Source: Rubripirellula lacrimiformis (GTDB lineage: Bacteria > Planctomycetota > Planctomycetia > Pirellulales > Pirellulaceae). Taken from it: a stretch of 64,000 nucleotides of DNA. A model generated the notes under the pieces. That model saw only the letters and a program-made list of their open reading frames with translations. It did no database searches and had not been told where the DNA came from. Positions 17,465 through 26,123 of this stretch are shown piece after piece. The stretch is taken from positions 7,812,001 to 7,876,000 of the forward strand of contig NZ_CP036525.1 in assembly GCF_007741535.1 (NCBI RefSeq), read 5' to 3'. The stretch's first letter is position 1. Each line of letters begins with the position of its first letter. A program made the position numbers and the translations under genes.

Positions 17465-19231
17465 TTACTTTTTGCGGGTTCGGCGGCGGGCGCGGCGAGT
17501 TTTCTTGCGGTCGGCGGCTTGGCGACGTTCGTCGTCGCGGTATTGCCGGATCGATTCGGGATGTTCTGCCTTCCAGGCATGGGGCGTCATTGATTGCCAG
17601 TCGGTTTCGCCGGATAGCGCACGCCGCAGGACATCATCCAAGTACGCTCGCACGTCCAAGTTGTTGCGGATCGCGCTCCCGATGATTGTCATTAAGTTTG
17701 CAGCCCGTTCGCCCGCGGCCACCGAGCCTTTGAACATCCAGTTCTTGCGACCCGTCGCCACCCGCTTCATCAACTGCTCGCAGTCGTTGTTGTCCAGCGG
17801 GATCGATACATCTTCGGTAAAACGATGGAGTGCCTCCCAGTGCCGACGGACGTAGGCCGCCGCCATCCCAAGGTTGCTCTTGGGAAGCACCTTCGGTGAC
17901 TGCATCGCTTCACTGGAAAGATAGGCTTCGATCTGATCCAGAACATGACGTGACAGGCTTTGGCGTCGCGAAAGTTGCTCCGGCGCAGTAAGGTGTTTGC
18001 ATTGATCCTCCACGTCGTAAAGATTTCCAATCAACGACTCAAGTTTCGCCACTTGGATCGGGAACGCACTGCGGCACTCGTCGATCTTGCGACGCGCATG
18101 TGCCCAGCACGCTGCGAAAGTGATTCGCGAGTCGCTTCGTATTTGGATCTTCTGAAATCCCGACCAACAGTCGCCAATCAGGTTACCTTCAAAGTCACTC
18201 AGCACGTCGTCCGGACCATCACGGTGACGGCTAACCGTGAAGTCGAAAGCGACAACCGGAAGCCGTGAAGCGTAGTAGCCCCAGAAGTTCGCTTTGATGC
18301 TTGGCTTGCCTGTGGTCATCGCCTTCTCGAGGACCTCGGTGATACGTTTACCGCGCGGGTGATCCGATAAGTCCGGCATCGCGGCGGGCGTAATCAACAG
18401 CACGCCGGTGTCATCACAGCCAACGGTGGGATCTTGTTTCAGAATGCTCTGCAAGTGCTCGGCGAGCGGACGCAGGGCGAACTCGACGGCCGTTTCGATG
18501 TTCTGCAGTGTGCTGCGACTGGGCGTCCAGCCGCTGGCCCCGAACATGTCTTGTTGACGATAGAACGGCAGGTGATAGAAGTACTTCCAGGCCACCACCT
18601 CGACACCGATCGAGGCGTCGAAGCGATCCCATTCGACGAGGCCCGTGGGCCGCTCGGGGCTGACGATGCCTTGCGCTTTGTCGGTTGGGTGGACGTATTT
18701 GGCATACTTGGTTAGTCGGACTTTGAGATCCGCGGGAACCCACTCCAGCGTTTCAACTTCGTCATAGCCGATCAGGGTCAAGCCTTCGCGTTTTCCTTCG
18801 GGCACATCGACGATGCGTTCATAGCGCGGCAAATGTTCGGGGAACTTGCGGTCGCCGGTTGCGGAGCGATTTCGTCGTCGCTTCTTCTTGTCTTCTTCGG
18901 CATCGTCAACAATTTGTCGAGCGTCGCAGATCGCTTCTTCGAGTGCGCTGATGACTTCGGGCGTGGGCTCTTCGCCCAAGTCGAAATGCAGCTGGCCGTC
19001 ACAGTCGATGCGTCGCTCACTCTTGCGACCAAAAAGTTGCTTGAGAAGTTTCTCGATCGTCAGGTTCAGCTCGATGTTCTTCTCGTCGAGTTTGTCACGG
19101 TCGGACTTAAGTTCTAAGACGCTGTGGGCTTGTTCCTCAATCAGCTTGTCTTTCAACTCCAGTGCGACGGCTTGTTTTTGAATCAACGCATGAGCAGCAT
19201 CGAGGTCGGCGGGGAGTGGTTTGGGATCCAT
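17465..19231 (-). CDS. tnpC: IS66 transposase TnpC (copy 2)
   Basis: This is a 588-residue protein identical in translation to the copy at 14074-15840, with the same FGRKSERR, VGCDDTGVL and DNNDCEQL segments. The start is chosen at the same ATG (19231). No lesion is seen, so it should be functional. Confidence 0.95.
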   Translation of the reverse strand: MDPKPLPADLDAAHALIQKQAVALELKDKLIEEQAHSVLELKSDRDKLDEKNIELNLTIEKLLKQLFGRKSERRIDCDGQLHFDLGEEPTPEVISALEEAICDARQIVDDAEEDKKKRRRNRSATGDRKFPEHLPRYERIVDVPEGKREGLTLIGYDEVETLEWVPADLKVRLTKYAKYVHPTDKAQGIVSPERPTGLVEWDRFDASIGVEVVAWKYFYHLPFYRQQDMFGASGWTPSRSTLQNIETAVEFALRPLAEHLQSILKQDPTVGCDDTGVLLITPAAMPDLSDHPRGKRITEVLEKAMTTGKPSIKANFWGYYASRLPVVAFDFTVSRHRDGPDDVLSDFEGNLIGDCWSGFQKIQIRSDSRITFAACWAHARRKIDECRSAFPIQVAKLESLIGNLYDVEDQCKHLTAPEQLSRRQSLSRHVLDQIEAYLSSEAMQSPKVLPKSNLGMAAAYVRRHWEALHRFTEDVSIPLDNNDCEQLMKRVATGRKNWMFKGSVAAGERAANLMTIIGSAIRNNLDVRAYLDDVLRRALSGETDWQSMTPHAWKAEHPESIRQYRDDERRQAADRKKTRRARRRTRKK

Positions 19232-19383
19232 GATGGCGACATTATAAAGTTCGCCACCAAAAGCGCAAGTGCGTCCCCACGAAAGTCCAAAAGAAAACCG
19301 GCCCCGCGAGAATGTTCTCACGAAGCCGGTTGATGCGAAGTGGAACTGATTGATGCGAAGTGGAACTGGCCGGCCAGACGGCC

Positions 19384-19734
19384 CTACGCCACCATTCGCT
19401 TGCGTCTTGTCTTGGCCGATTTCAGTGAGACGCCTGCGATCCACATGGCCAGTTCGACCGAATCGATCGTGACGTGCGTTTGATCACAGGGAGGCGTTGG
19501 CAGCTCGACGGTGCCTTGCTCGAGTCGCCTGTACCACAAGGTCAATCCACCAGTCTCCCACCAGAGGGCTTTGATGCGGTCTCGCTTTCGATTGACAAAC
19601 AGAAACAGCGAACCGTCGGTGACGCTCTTGCCCAACGAGGTGGTGACGATTCCGGTCAGACCATCAAAGCCTTTTCGAAAGTCGACCGGCTCGGTGCACA
19701 GATAGATCGGCATGCCATCAGGCAATCCGATCAT
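19384..19734 (-). CDS. tnpB: IS66 accessory protein TnpB (copy 2)
   Basis: This 116-residue protein has the same translation as copy 1, with the IS66 Orf2 signature (MPIYLCTEPVDFRKGFDGL). Its start overlaps the tnpA stop by ATGA. Confidence 0.93.
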   Translation of the reverse strand: MIGLPDGMPIYLCTEPVDFRKGFDGLTGIVTTSLGKSVTDGSLFLFVNRKRDRIKALWWETGGLTLWYRRLEQGTVELPTPPCDQTHVTIDSVELAMWIAGVSLKSAKTRRKRMVA

Positions 19735-20057
19735 GGTTGATCCTTGCGCAGTGGATTCGGCTGAGAATCAGTTGGCACTTCGATACGAATGCGGATGCCA
19801 CCGGGAAGTTCAATCGTCGCGTTCGCGAGATTGGCTGCGGGAGCGGGGCGATCCGGTGTGGCTTGAAACGAGACGGGCACAAACTTGGCCACGACGGGGA
19901 CTTTCGGATCCCGCGTCGACCGCAGCTTGCGTTTCCAGTTGTAGAAAGACGGCTGCGAAACACCTTCGGCGGAACAGAATTGAGCGACCGTCATCTGAGC
20001 TTGCTCAAATCGTTGCAGACGCTCCGTCCAAAGCTTCGCGGTTTCGGCTCGATTCAT
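19731..20057 (-). CDS. tnpA: IS66 accessory protein TnpA (copy 2)
   Basis: This 108-residue HTH protein has the same translation as copy 1 and starts at the equivalent ATG (20057). It is the first gene of the element's operon, reading away from the right end. Confidence 0.92.
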   Translation of the reverse strand: MNRAETAKLWTERLQRFEQAQMTVAQFCSAEGVSQPSFYNWKRKLRSTRDPKVPVVAKFVPVSFQATPDRPAPAANLANATIELPGGIRIRIEVPTDSQPNPLRKDQP

Positions 20058-22966
20058 AGGGTTCTCCATTGGGAAGCAAGGTAAACCCAATAGCCTAAAA
20101 CCTGCGCCTACAATGGTTTTGGTGTACGGTTACATGGCAGTTGGAACAGGAAGATCGGTGTCTTAAAGAACTTCACAAGAGAATCTCGGAAGATTTTCAA
20201 TCCCGAGTGGTTCAACCTCTTGGAAGTGGGGGAGACGCCAAAATTCGCGTCCTCGTTCTTGAGGCACTAGAAGGCTTAAGTCTCTTTTCCCGCTGTCATG
20301 AAAAGCCACTGAGTAATGCCGAAGTTTTTACGTTGGCTAAACAGCTTGCTGGCACACTGGACGCCATTCACCGTGCAGGCGTCTGGCATCTCGACATATC
20401 TCCTAGGAACCTTTTCCTTCGAAATACTGACGATGGGTCGATTGATGCGGTGATTCTTGACTTCGGGCTTTCCCAACAGGCGGGAGAATATCGGCAAGGT
20501 GCGATTCTATATGACGGAAAAAATCTCGAAGAACTTTTGGTTGGATACGGAACGCAGGGATTCCAAAGTCCAGAAATCAAGGGCAGAACTAGGATATCGC
20601 CAGCAACTGACGTTTACTCGCTTGGTTGCGTTCTCGGCTATGCCCTCACCGGCAAAGATGACAGAGACCCGGAAGCATTCCGCAAGGCCATTCACACCGC
20701 CACGAAACGGAGTCTTCGGCTGCGCCGGATCATCTTCGATTGCATCAACGGAGATTCGCACAAGCGGTCCCTTCGTGCTGCGACCGCTGAAGGCTGGGGA
20801 CGACGTAGCTGGGTTGCAATAGCAGCGTGTGTGATCGCCATAAGTCTTGCAGTTACTGGATTGGTAAACCGAGACCCCGCTAGACAGGAAGTAGCAACGA
20901 CTGGCGATGGTAAAGCGGTCATGCCCGATTTGGAGGTGCCGACCGAGCAATCGCATGCACCGATCGTAAATGAAGACCCGTCAGGCACCGATCAATCACA
21001 AACCGAACAAGCTTTGAATGCAATGTCCTACACCGAGGCTCTTTCAGTTTATGAAGCAGTTACCGCACGGCGTGATGGTTCGATGCTTGGGCAGCAAATT
21101 GCCTTTCCGATCCTCATCCGTAACGGGTCGACGTTCAGCGGTGCTGACTTGTCTGGAACTTCACTCGACAAAGTCGATCTTCGCGGAGCCGACTTTTCGG
21201 GAGCTGAATTGCGATTTTGCGAGTTTCGTGAAGCCGATGCTTCGGGCTGCAATTTCTCTGGAGCCGATTTCGCGTTCGCGAACCTACGATCGCTGTCCGC
21301 AACACAGTCTGATTTTTCAGGCTCGGTGGCTCCCTACAGCATCGCGGAAGAAGCAAACTTCAGTGACTCTTCCTTCCGCAGGTCTTACTTCGTGGGAAGC
21401 CGATTGAGTGGAGCGGACTTTTCCGGATCGGACCTCACGGGAGCGAACTTCAGTTTCTGCGATATTACCAACGCCAAGTTCGATGGTGCCATTCTAACCG
21501 ATTGCATCTTTGCAGGGTGCGGCGGAGGCGGCGCGACATTCGCCGAAGCCAAGGTGAGGCGAACCAATGTCGCCGGCGCATACCTAAACGACGATCAGTT
21601 TACGGCGGAGCAACGAAAGGCGCTGTCGGCAAGAGGCGAGCCGCTGTTTCATCAGCCGCTCTACATCAAGGAATCAATACCTTCCACACGGTTTGACAGC
21701 GGTTACATCTACGAGGACATCATCGGTCATCCTGTACCGCTCGCCTGGAACCCGTCCATCGAGCTCCCCGGCAAACGTAGCGGCTGGCCCCCTACGACCG
21801 AACGAGAGCTATTGATGTTCGACACGGAGTACGCCGTGTTGCCCCGTATGACCATCCACCGGGACATGCTCATCAGTGGCCGCAAAACCCTGGTTAAAGA
21901 ACGGGTTTCCAACCTGCGGCAGCTATTGGCGGAGGCCGCTGACCCAACTGCACGACTGACCTACCCAGGAAATTTTGAAGACGATGAAACACAACAGATA
22001 GCGAACGCGATGCAAAGTTTCCGTCAGGTAGACGCACCGCAACCGGCAGTGTTCGACTTTGTTCGCTTGCTTTTGACCGAGGATGTTGAGGTTCCGAAAT
22101 ATCTTGTCAAAGCCTCCATCGATGACCGCTTCAAATGGGAACTCGGTGGCTTGGGCCGAGCCGAGGTTGGCGAATCGTTTCTCTATGAAGAAAAAGACGC
22201 AAGCCTTTCGGAGCTAGCAAGCCCCACCGTCAATGGATCGACGCGGCTATTTGAAGGCGACGCCCTCGAGTTGGGAAATGACTCTCGAGATCGCCTAGAA
22301 GCATGGATTCAAGGCCAAGGTAGCGACGCAAAGCAACCTACCCTTATCGAATTGGCCGTCCATTTAAGGATTTACGCAATGAAAGATGGTGACGCCAATG
22401 TATATCCCACCTCAGCACAAAATGACTGGCCGACCGCAGATGACGACTGGGAATATTACCGGCCGTTCGCGAAGCGTAACGGAGTGTCAGAACGGTTTGT
22501 GCCAGTCCATACCCACATCACACGGGACGGAAATGAAAAAACAGCCTTCGTGTACGGCTGCACCCTTCCGAAGAACTTCTTGGACATTTGCAAGACCGTC
22601 GTACCGGAACTGGAATCGTCCAGTTTGTTGCCGGCCAACCGTCTTACAGTGTCCGTCATTGGAACGTTCGATTCCGTCGTACGGTACTCCGATGGGATGC
22701 TAGTCAACCTGAAGATTCAAAAGGTCACTACGGTGGATTGAATTTGATCTCCGGGCGTTTGCAGCCAGTCGTCGTCTTCGTCCCGATAGCCAAGACGTGT
22801 AGCACTGACCGTGCGACAGCTGAGCTTTCGATTTTCGCGACCTTTATGCCCAAATAGACCACGTGCGAAAGCGTTTTGCGTTTTTTCTTGCGCTCGCGAT
22901 CAAAACTTTGGCATTGTCCGTTCCCATGATGGAACGAATCCGCACCGCTCCTCCCAAAGTGGCCTC

Positions 22967-23359
22967 ATGCGAGGCCGGATGAACCGTGCCGATTTCAAGT
23001 TCATTGCCGCGATCCGCTCTGGGTGCCTAGTTGATTTCAACGAGGCCGTTGATCGCGGGGCTTCACCATCATCGCGCAGCTGGGACGGCACTCCATCGTT
23101 AGTTGTCGCTTCCAAAGCTCGGCGTCCCGACTACGCACGCCGGTTGATTGAACTGGGTGCCGATCCCAACCAAATCAAAGACAAACGCGGCGACACGCTC
23201 CTGTTCCGTGCCGCGCGCATTGGGCCGCCGGCAAGCGGATCGCTAAAACGTCGGCAAATCGATCAATGTCGCCCACACGCCGCTGCTGAGAAAGCAGCTC
23301 CAGCCCCGATCGACAATGCTTCGGCGCAGGAAGATCACAAAATTCTTTGGTTTAACTGA
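22967..23359 (+). CDS. Short ankyrin-repeat-like protein, possibly frameshifted
   Basis: The likely start is 22967 or 22979 (MNRADFKFIAAIRSG). Two ankyrin-type repeats are visible: IRSGCLVDFNEAVDRGA with TPSLVVASK, then PDYARRLIELGADPNQIKD followed by RGDTLLFRAARIG. After that the translation loses ankyrin character. The +1 frame around 23250-23290 gives SINVAHTPLL, which looks like the next repeat, so a frameshift may have truncated the protein. It lies 225 bp after the kinase gene on the same strand. Ankyrin proteins mediate protein-protein contacts; nothing more specific can be said. Confidence 0.45.
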   Translation: MRGRMNRADFKFIAAIRSGCLVDFNEAVDRGASPSSRSWDGTPSLVVASKARRPDYARRLIELGADPNQIKDKRGDTLLFRAARIGPPASGSLKRRQIDQCRPHAAAEKAAPAPIDNASAQEDHKILWFN

Positions 23360-23468
23360 AATCCCTGCGGCTTTTGTGGCTGTGGCGTCCGCTACTTGAT
23401 GAAGCCATCGCGATTGTCGCTATCTCATGTTGACGGTAGGGCAGCGTGGCTAACAAATACGGGATTGC

Positions 23469-23639
23469 ATGGTTATGGATTTTCTTCTGGCGGCTGCGGC
23501 TGAATCAAACGGCGATGGCTCTTTCTTGGGCTTCCTGATTTTAGGTGGCATCATCTGGTTCGTGGTTTGGCTGTGTAGCTCGAAGCCCAAAAGCTACGAA
23601 TTCAACAGCAGAACCACTGGAAACATTCGCCAAAGATAG
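23469..23639 (+). CDS. Small single-span membrane protein (56 aa)
   Basis: From the ATG at 23469 the frame reads MVMDFLLAAAAESNGDGSFL, then a hydrophobic span GFLILGGIIWFVVWLC, and a polar tail ending at the TAG at 23637. It resembles the small membrane peptides of conjugative and planctomycete accessory regions, but no family was recognised. Two strong stem-loops follow (23652-23672 and 23686-23716). The hydrophobic segment and start make it plausible. Confidence 0.5.
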   Translation: MVMDFLLAAAAESNGDGSFLGFLILGGIIWFVVWLCSSKPKSYEFNSRTTGNIRQR

Positions 23640-23651
23640 AGGCGTTGTCCA

Positions 23652-23672
23652 ACTGAGCGTTTCCCGCTCAGT
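23652..23672 (+). terminator. Stem-loop after small membrane gene
   Basis: The arms ACTGAGCG (23652-23659) and CGCTCAGT (23665-23672) pair perfectly around TTTCC. It lies 13 bp after the 56-residue gene. There is no T run, so it may be a transcript-stabilising hairpin or a weak terminator. Confidence 0.4.
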
Positions 23673-23685
23673 GTGCTACTTCACC

Positions 23686-23716
23686 GGCGGCGATCGCTAC
23701 CCAAGCGATCGCCGCC
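23686..23716 (+). terminator. 13-bp perfect stem-loop in the leader of the next small gene
   Basis: The arms at 23686-23698 (GGCGGCGATCGCT) and 23704-23716 are exact inverse complements with a 5-nt loop. It sits 19 bp before the ATG at 23736, leaving the ribosome-binding site (GGAGA) just 3' of the stem. It may be a terminator of the upstream unit or an RNA structure affecting translation. Confidence 0.45.
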
Positions 23717-23735
23717 ATTCCCCGGAGAACATTCG

Positions 23736-23939
23736 ATGCGTATTTGCCATGACAGCCACCGCTACGACACTCGGCCCGGTGCATTTCCTACTCGTAAACG
23801 GTGGATGTTCCTGCTTTTGATCTGCATCTTGGTCTTTGCGCCATGGGCGCTGATTCTGGTCTTCCTGATCGCATGGTTGTTGGCCGAGATTTTCCTGACC
23901 TGGCTGGCGATTCGCCAACTGGTCTGCATTAAAAACTGA
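23736..23939 (+). CDS. Small membrane protein (67 aa)
   Basis: The ATG at 23736 (MRICHDSHRYDTRPG) is preceded by CGGAGA. The N-terminus is polar and basic. The rest is one long hydrophobic stretch, FLLLICILVFAPWALILVFL and on to IAWLLAEIFLTWLAI, which could form one or two spans with a short basic tail. An intrinsic terminator follows 10 bp after the stop. No family is recognised. It is part of a run of small membrane genes ahead of the coupling-protein cluster and may belong to that module. Confidence 0.5.
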   Translation: MRICHDSHRYDTRPGAFPTRKRWMFLLLICILVFAPWALILVFLIAWLLAEIFLTWLAIRQLVCIKN

Positions 23940-23949
23940 ATTCACCTTG

Positions 23950-23986
23950 GCGGTGGCATTCATTTGAGTGCCACCGCTACTTTTTT
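23950..23986 (+). terminator. Intrinsic (Rho-independent) terminator
   Basis: A 9-bp perfect stem, GCGGTGGCA (23950-23958) with TGCCACCGC (23969-23977), is followed within 4 nt by TTTTTT (23981-23986). It ends the small-membrane-gene unit. It lies only 11 nt before the next gene start at 23998, whose ribosome-binding site follows the T run, so attenuation of the downstream cluster is possible. Confidence 0.8.
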
Positions 23987-23997
23987 GGAGAGATAGC

Positions 23998-24759
23998 ATG
24001 AACGATCCATTTCAGCTGATCCTCGACGATCGGCCCCACAATGATGTGCTGCACGCTGCAGCCGCAGCATCCAAGTTTGAGATTGACACCTACGCCGGCA
24101 ACGTTTCGCAGACGTCGATTGCGGCGATCGGTGACTACGCCCTGAAGGTTTGCCGAACCTCGGGTGTGCAGGCGGCGCTTATGAATGGCGGGATGCTGGA
24201 ACTGTTCGCGGCGGTTAGCCACGAAGAAGAAAGCCCCGAGGTTTACGACGAACTGGTTGACCGGATCGGCATCGGACCGACACAGGCCTATCGTTGCCGG
24301 GCAGTATGGCGGGAATTTGGAAAGACGCTGATCGATACGCCGGAGATCCGCGGGCTCTTCGTTGCCGAAGCCTTGAAGATCCTGTCGGGGCGTTCGTCGA
24401 GTCGTGCGGCGCGGCAGGAAGCTATTGAGCTGGCGCGGCAGGGGACCGAGATCAACATCAAAGTGGCTAACATGCTGCAAAGCAAGCACGCCGCCCCATC
24501 GGATGACGCCGCCGCCGAGGTGCAGCCGCAACGTGTTGCCCGTAGCAACGGCAGCAAACTGAAAAAACTGTTCGACAAGACTGTCGGCGAATTCTGGACG
24601 TTTACCGGCCGAGTGGTTCAGATTGTCCTGGAGCCGACCGCCCAAAACACGCGTGCTGACCGACACGCGGTCATCGAAGACTTGCAGGCTGCGATTGAAC
24701 GATTGCAACAAGAAATCATTGATGAGTCGCAAACGACTGCGGAGACTACCCATGTTTGA
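23998..24759 (+). CDS. Hypothetical protein, first gene of the coupling-protein cluster
   Basis: This encodes 253 residues from the ATG at 23998 (MNDPFQLILDDRPHND), with GGAGAG just upstream. It is soluble and largely helical. The region TYAGNVSQTSIAAIGDYALK and the RIGIGPTQAYRCRAVWREFG segment could be DNA-binding or plasmid-partition-like, but no family is certain. The C-terminus ends in a coiled coil (AVIEDLQAAIERLQQEIIDE). Its 3' end overlaps the next gene by 8 nt, so it begins a coupled series running to 28401. A role in transfer or element maintenance is inferred from context. Confidence 0.6.
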   Translation: MNDPFQLILDDRPHNDVLHAAAAASKFEIDTYAGNVSQTSIAAIGDYALKVCRTSGVQAALMNGGMLELFAAVSHEEESPEVYDELVDRIGIGPTQAYRCRAVWREFGKTLIDTPEIRGLFVAEALKILSGRSSSRAARQEAIELARQGTEINIKVANMLQSKHAAPSDDAAAEVQPQRVARSNGSKLKKLFDKTVGEFWTFTGRVVQIVLEPTAQNTRADRHAVIEDLQAAIERLQQEIIDESQTTAETTHV

Positions 24760-25351
24760 GCAAATGGGCAGTTTTGACCAGGCATTCCCAACGACAGGTG
24801 AGAATGCCTCGAAAGCGACTCGTCAGGTGACTCGTAGCCGAACTTGGCGGGAGGTTCTGGTTTTCTGGGGCGCCAACCTGTTCGTGATGCCGATCGTCGG
24901 GACGATTTACGCGACCATCATTGCCGAGGGGCTGCGGAGATTGATGCCAATCTTCCAGTTGCGGTTGTACAAGCTGCCGATACCCGGCGCAGGATTGGCT
25001 CGTCACTACGACGGGTTCGACCGGCTGGACCTGGCGATTGTCATGTCACTACTGCTTTTTGCCGTCGTGACCTGGCTGTGGGTGCGAGTGTTCTCGGAGC
25101 TACTTGGATTCGGGACCATCGTATCGCAGCGACAGAGCAACCCTGTCGTGTTCTACCTGCTGTCGTTCATCGCACTGGTGATCCTGGCTGGCGACGCGCT
25201 GATCTTTTACGTCGGACTGGCCTCCCAGTCTTCGAGCGGCTGGACCGAAACACCGCCGTACGTTGCGCCAGTGGCAACCCTGATCTATAGCTGCGGGCTC
25301 GCCATGCTGGGCTGGTGGCACAGTGACTATCACAATTCAAACCGAGTATAG
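24752..25351 (+). CDS. Multi-span membrane protein of the transfer-like cluster
   Basis: This encodes 199 residues from the ATG at 24752, overlapping the upstream gene. It has about four hydrophobic segments: VLVFWGANLFVMPIVGTIYA near residue 38, LAIVMSLLLFAVVTWLW near 95, VVFYLLSFIALVILAGDALI near 135, and VAPVATLIYSCGLAMLGWW near 170. The N-terminus is polar and cytoplasmic-looking. No family is recognised. Position between a soluble element protein and a vWA lipoprotein, followed by a VirD4/TraG ATPase, suggests part of a membrane-associated transfer or secretion complex. Confidence 0.65.
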   Translation: MFEQMGSFDQAFPTTGENASKATRQVTRSRTWREVLVFWGANLFVMPIVGTIYATIIAEGLRRLMPIFQLRLYKLPIPGAGLARHYDGFDRLDLAIVMSLLLFAVVTWLWVRVFSELLGFGTIVSQRQSNPVVFYLLSFIALVILAGDALIFYVGLASQSSSGWTETPPYVAPVATLIYSCGLAMLGWWHSDYHNSNRV

Positions 25352-25362
25352 GAATCATCAAA

Positions 25363-26070
25363 ATGTTTCAAATTTCACGATTCGTGGCCATCGCCCTGAT
25401 GCTGGGCGTAACTCCGGCCATCGTCGGATGTGTCAAAAGTCAGTCGATCAAGCAGGAAGCACCGTTCGAGGTACAAGAGCTCGACGCGTGCTTGGCGATT
25501 GTGATCGACATGAGTGGCTCATTCAGTCAGAGCTGGGACGACCGCGCCTATGGCTTATTCCTGGACCTATCGGAACGATTTTTCACCGAAGGGATGGGGA
25601 CCGACACCCGCCTGGTGATCAGTCAGCTGAGCGGTAGCGAGCGCGTGGTCCTTTTTGAAGGCGAGCCGAGCGAACTGCGGACCCGGTTTGCCGGACCCGA
25701 CGAACTGAACCGATTTTTACGCGACCATTCCGAACCAAGCCAGTCCCGCGTGTACGAGTCGACCAAGGCAACACTCGATTACATCGGTTCCTTGGGTGGG
25801 GTGACCGATCAAACACGCCTGCTGACGGTGATCCTCAGCGACATGCAGGACTCCGAACAGGACCTCGACGTTCGAAGGCAAATGGGAAACGAAATGATCG
25901 AGTCATTGAAACGTTATCAAGCAGCCGGAGGCGGCCTGGCGCTGTACTTCGTGTCGGCGGACGAGACCACTCGGTGGAAGCGAATCCTCAGTGATGCGGG
26001 ATTTGAGCCCGGTCACTACGTGATCGAGAACGAACTGACCCAGTCACCCCAATTGCCTCGCTTCGAATGA
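25363..26070 (+). CDS. vWA-type lipoprotein
   Basis: This encodes 235 residues. The N-terminus is a lipoprotein signal: hydrophobic FVAIALMLGVTPAIVGC with the lipobox cysteine at residue 23. A von Willebrand A-like fold follows, with the MIDAS motif DMSGSFS near residue 50 (VIDMSGSFSQSWDDRAY), a conserved Thr/Asp region (GGVTDQTRLLTVILSDMQDS) and a helical C-terminus. vWA lipoproteins bind divalent metal and partner proteins at the membrane. It lies 11 bp after the multi-span protein and 53 bp before the coupling ATPase, and is probably co-transcribed. Such a protein is not a standard type IV secretion component, so its job here is unknown. Confidence 0.75.
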   Translation: MFQISRFVAIALMLGVTPAIVGCVKSQSIKQEAPFEVQELDACLAIVIDMSGSFSQSWDDRAYGLFLDLSERFFTEGMGTDTRLVISQLSGSERVVLFEGEPSELRTRFAGPDELNRFLRDHSEPSQSRVYESTKATLDYIGSLGGVTDQTRLLTVILSDMQDSEQDLDVRRQMGNEMIESLKRYQAAGGGLALYFVSADETTRWKRILSDAGFEPGHYVIENELTQSPQLPRFE

Positions 26071-26123
26071 CTCTGTCGGGATCCCACTGGATAGGACCAA
26101 CTCTCGTGATTGGATAAAAACCG

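Larger units (their letters stand above)
17426..20133 (-). mobile_element. Intact IS66-family insertion sequence, copy 2 (2,708 bp)
   Basis: The same ends as copy 1 occur at 17426 and 20133, with an 8-bp target duplication ATGGCAGT at 17418-17425 and 20134-20141. It has the same orientation and, by every open frame compared, the same sequence as copy 1. It splits the kinase gene between its invariant lysine and helix C. With copy 1 it brackets 683 bp of host sequence (16743-17425) and could in principle mobilise it as a composite unit or delete it by recombination. Confidence 0.95.
16942..22741 (+). pseudogene. Serine/threonine kinase with pentapeptide repeats, interrupted by IS66 copy 2
   Basis: Deleting the IS at 17426-20133 and one TSD copy restores one frame of 1,027 residues. 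Residues 1-120 are of unknown function. The kinase domain begins near 125 with a glycine-loop-like IDAGAQAVVYKA and the invariant Lys150 in CVIKVAK. The insertion falls after residue 161. The C-lobe from 20142 has HLDISPRNLF (catalytic Asp and Asn kept, usual RD and K positions changed), DFGLSQ and SPE. A transmembrane segment follows (WVAIAACVIAISLAVTGLV), then ~15 pentapeptide repeats of the A(D/N)F/LSGAD type (21120-21600) and a ~380-residue C-terminal region of unknown function. As it stands the N-lobe and C-lobe are separated, so kinase activity should be lost. The upstream sigma-like gene is a plausible partner. Confidence 0.85.
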
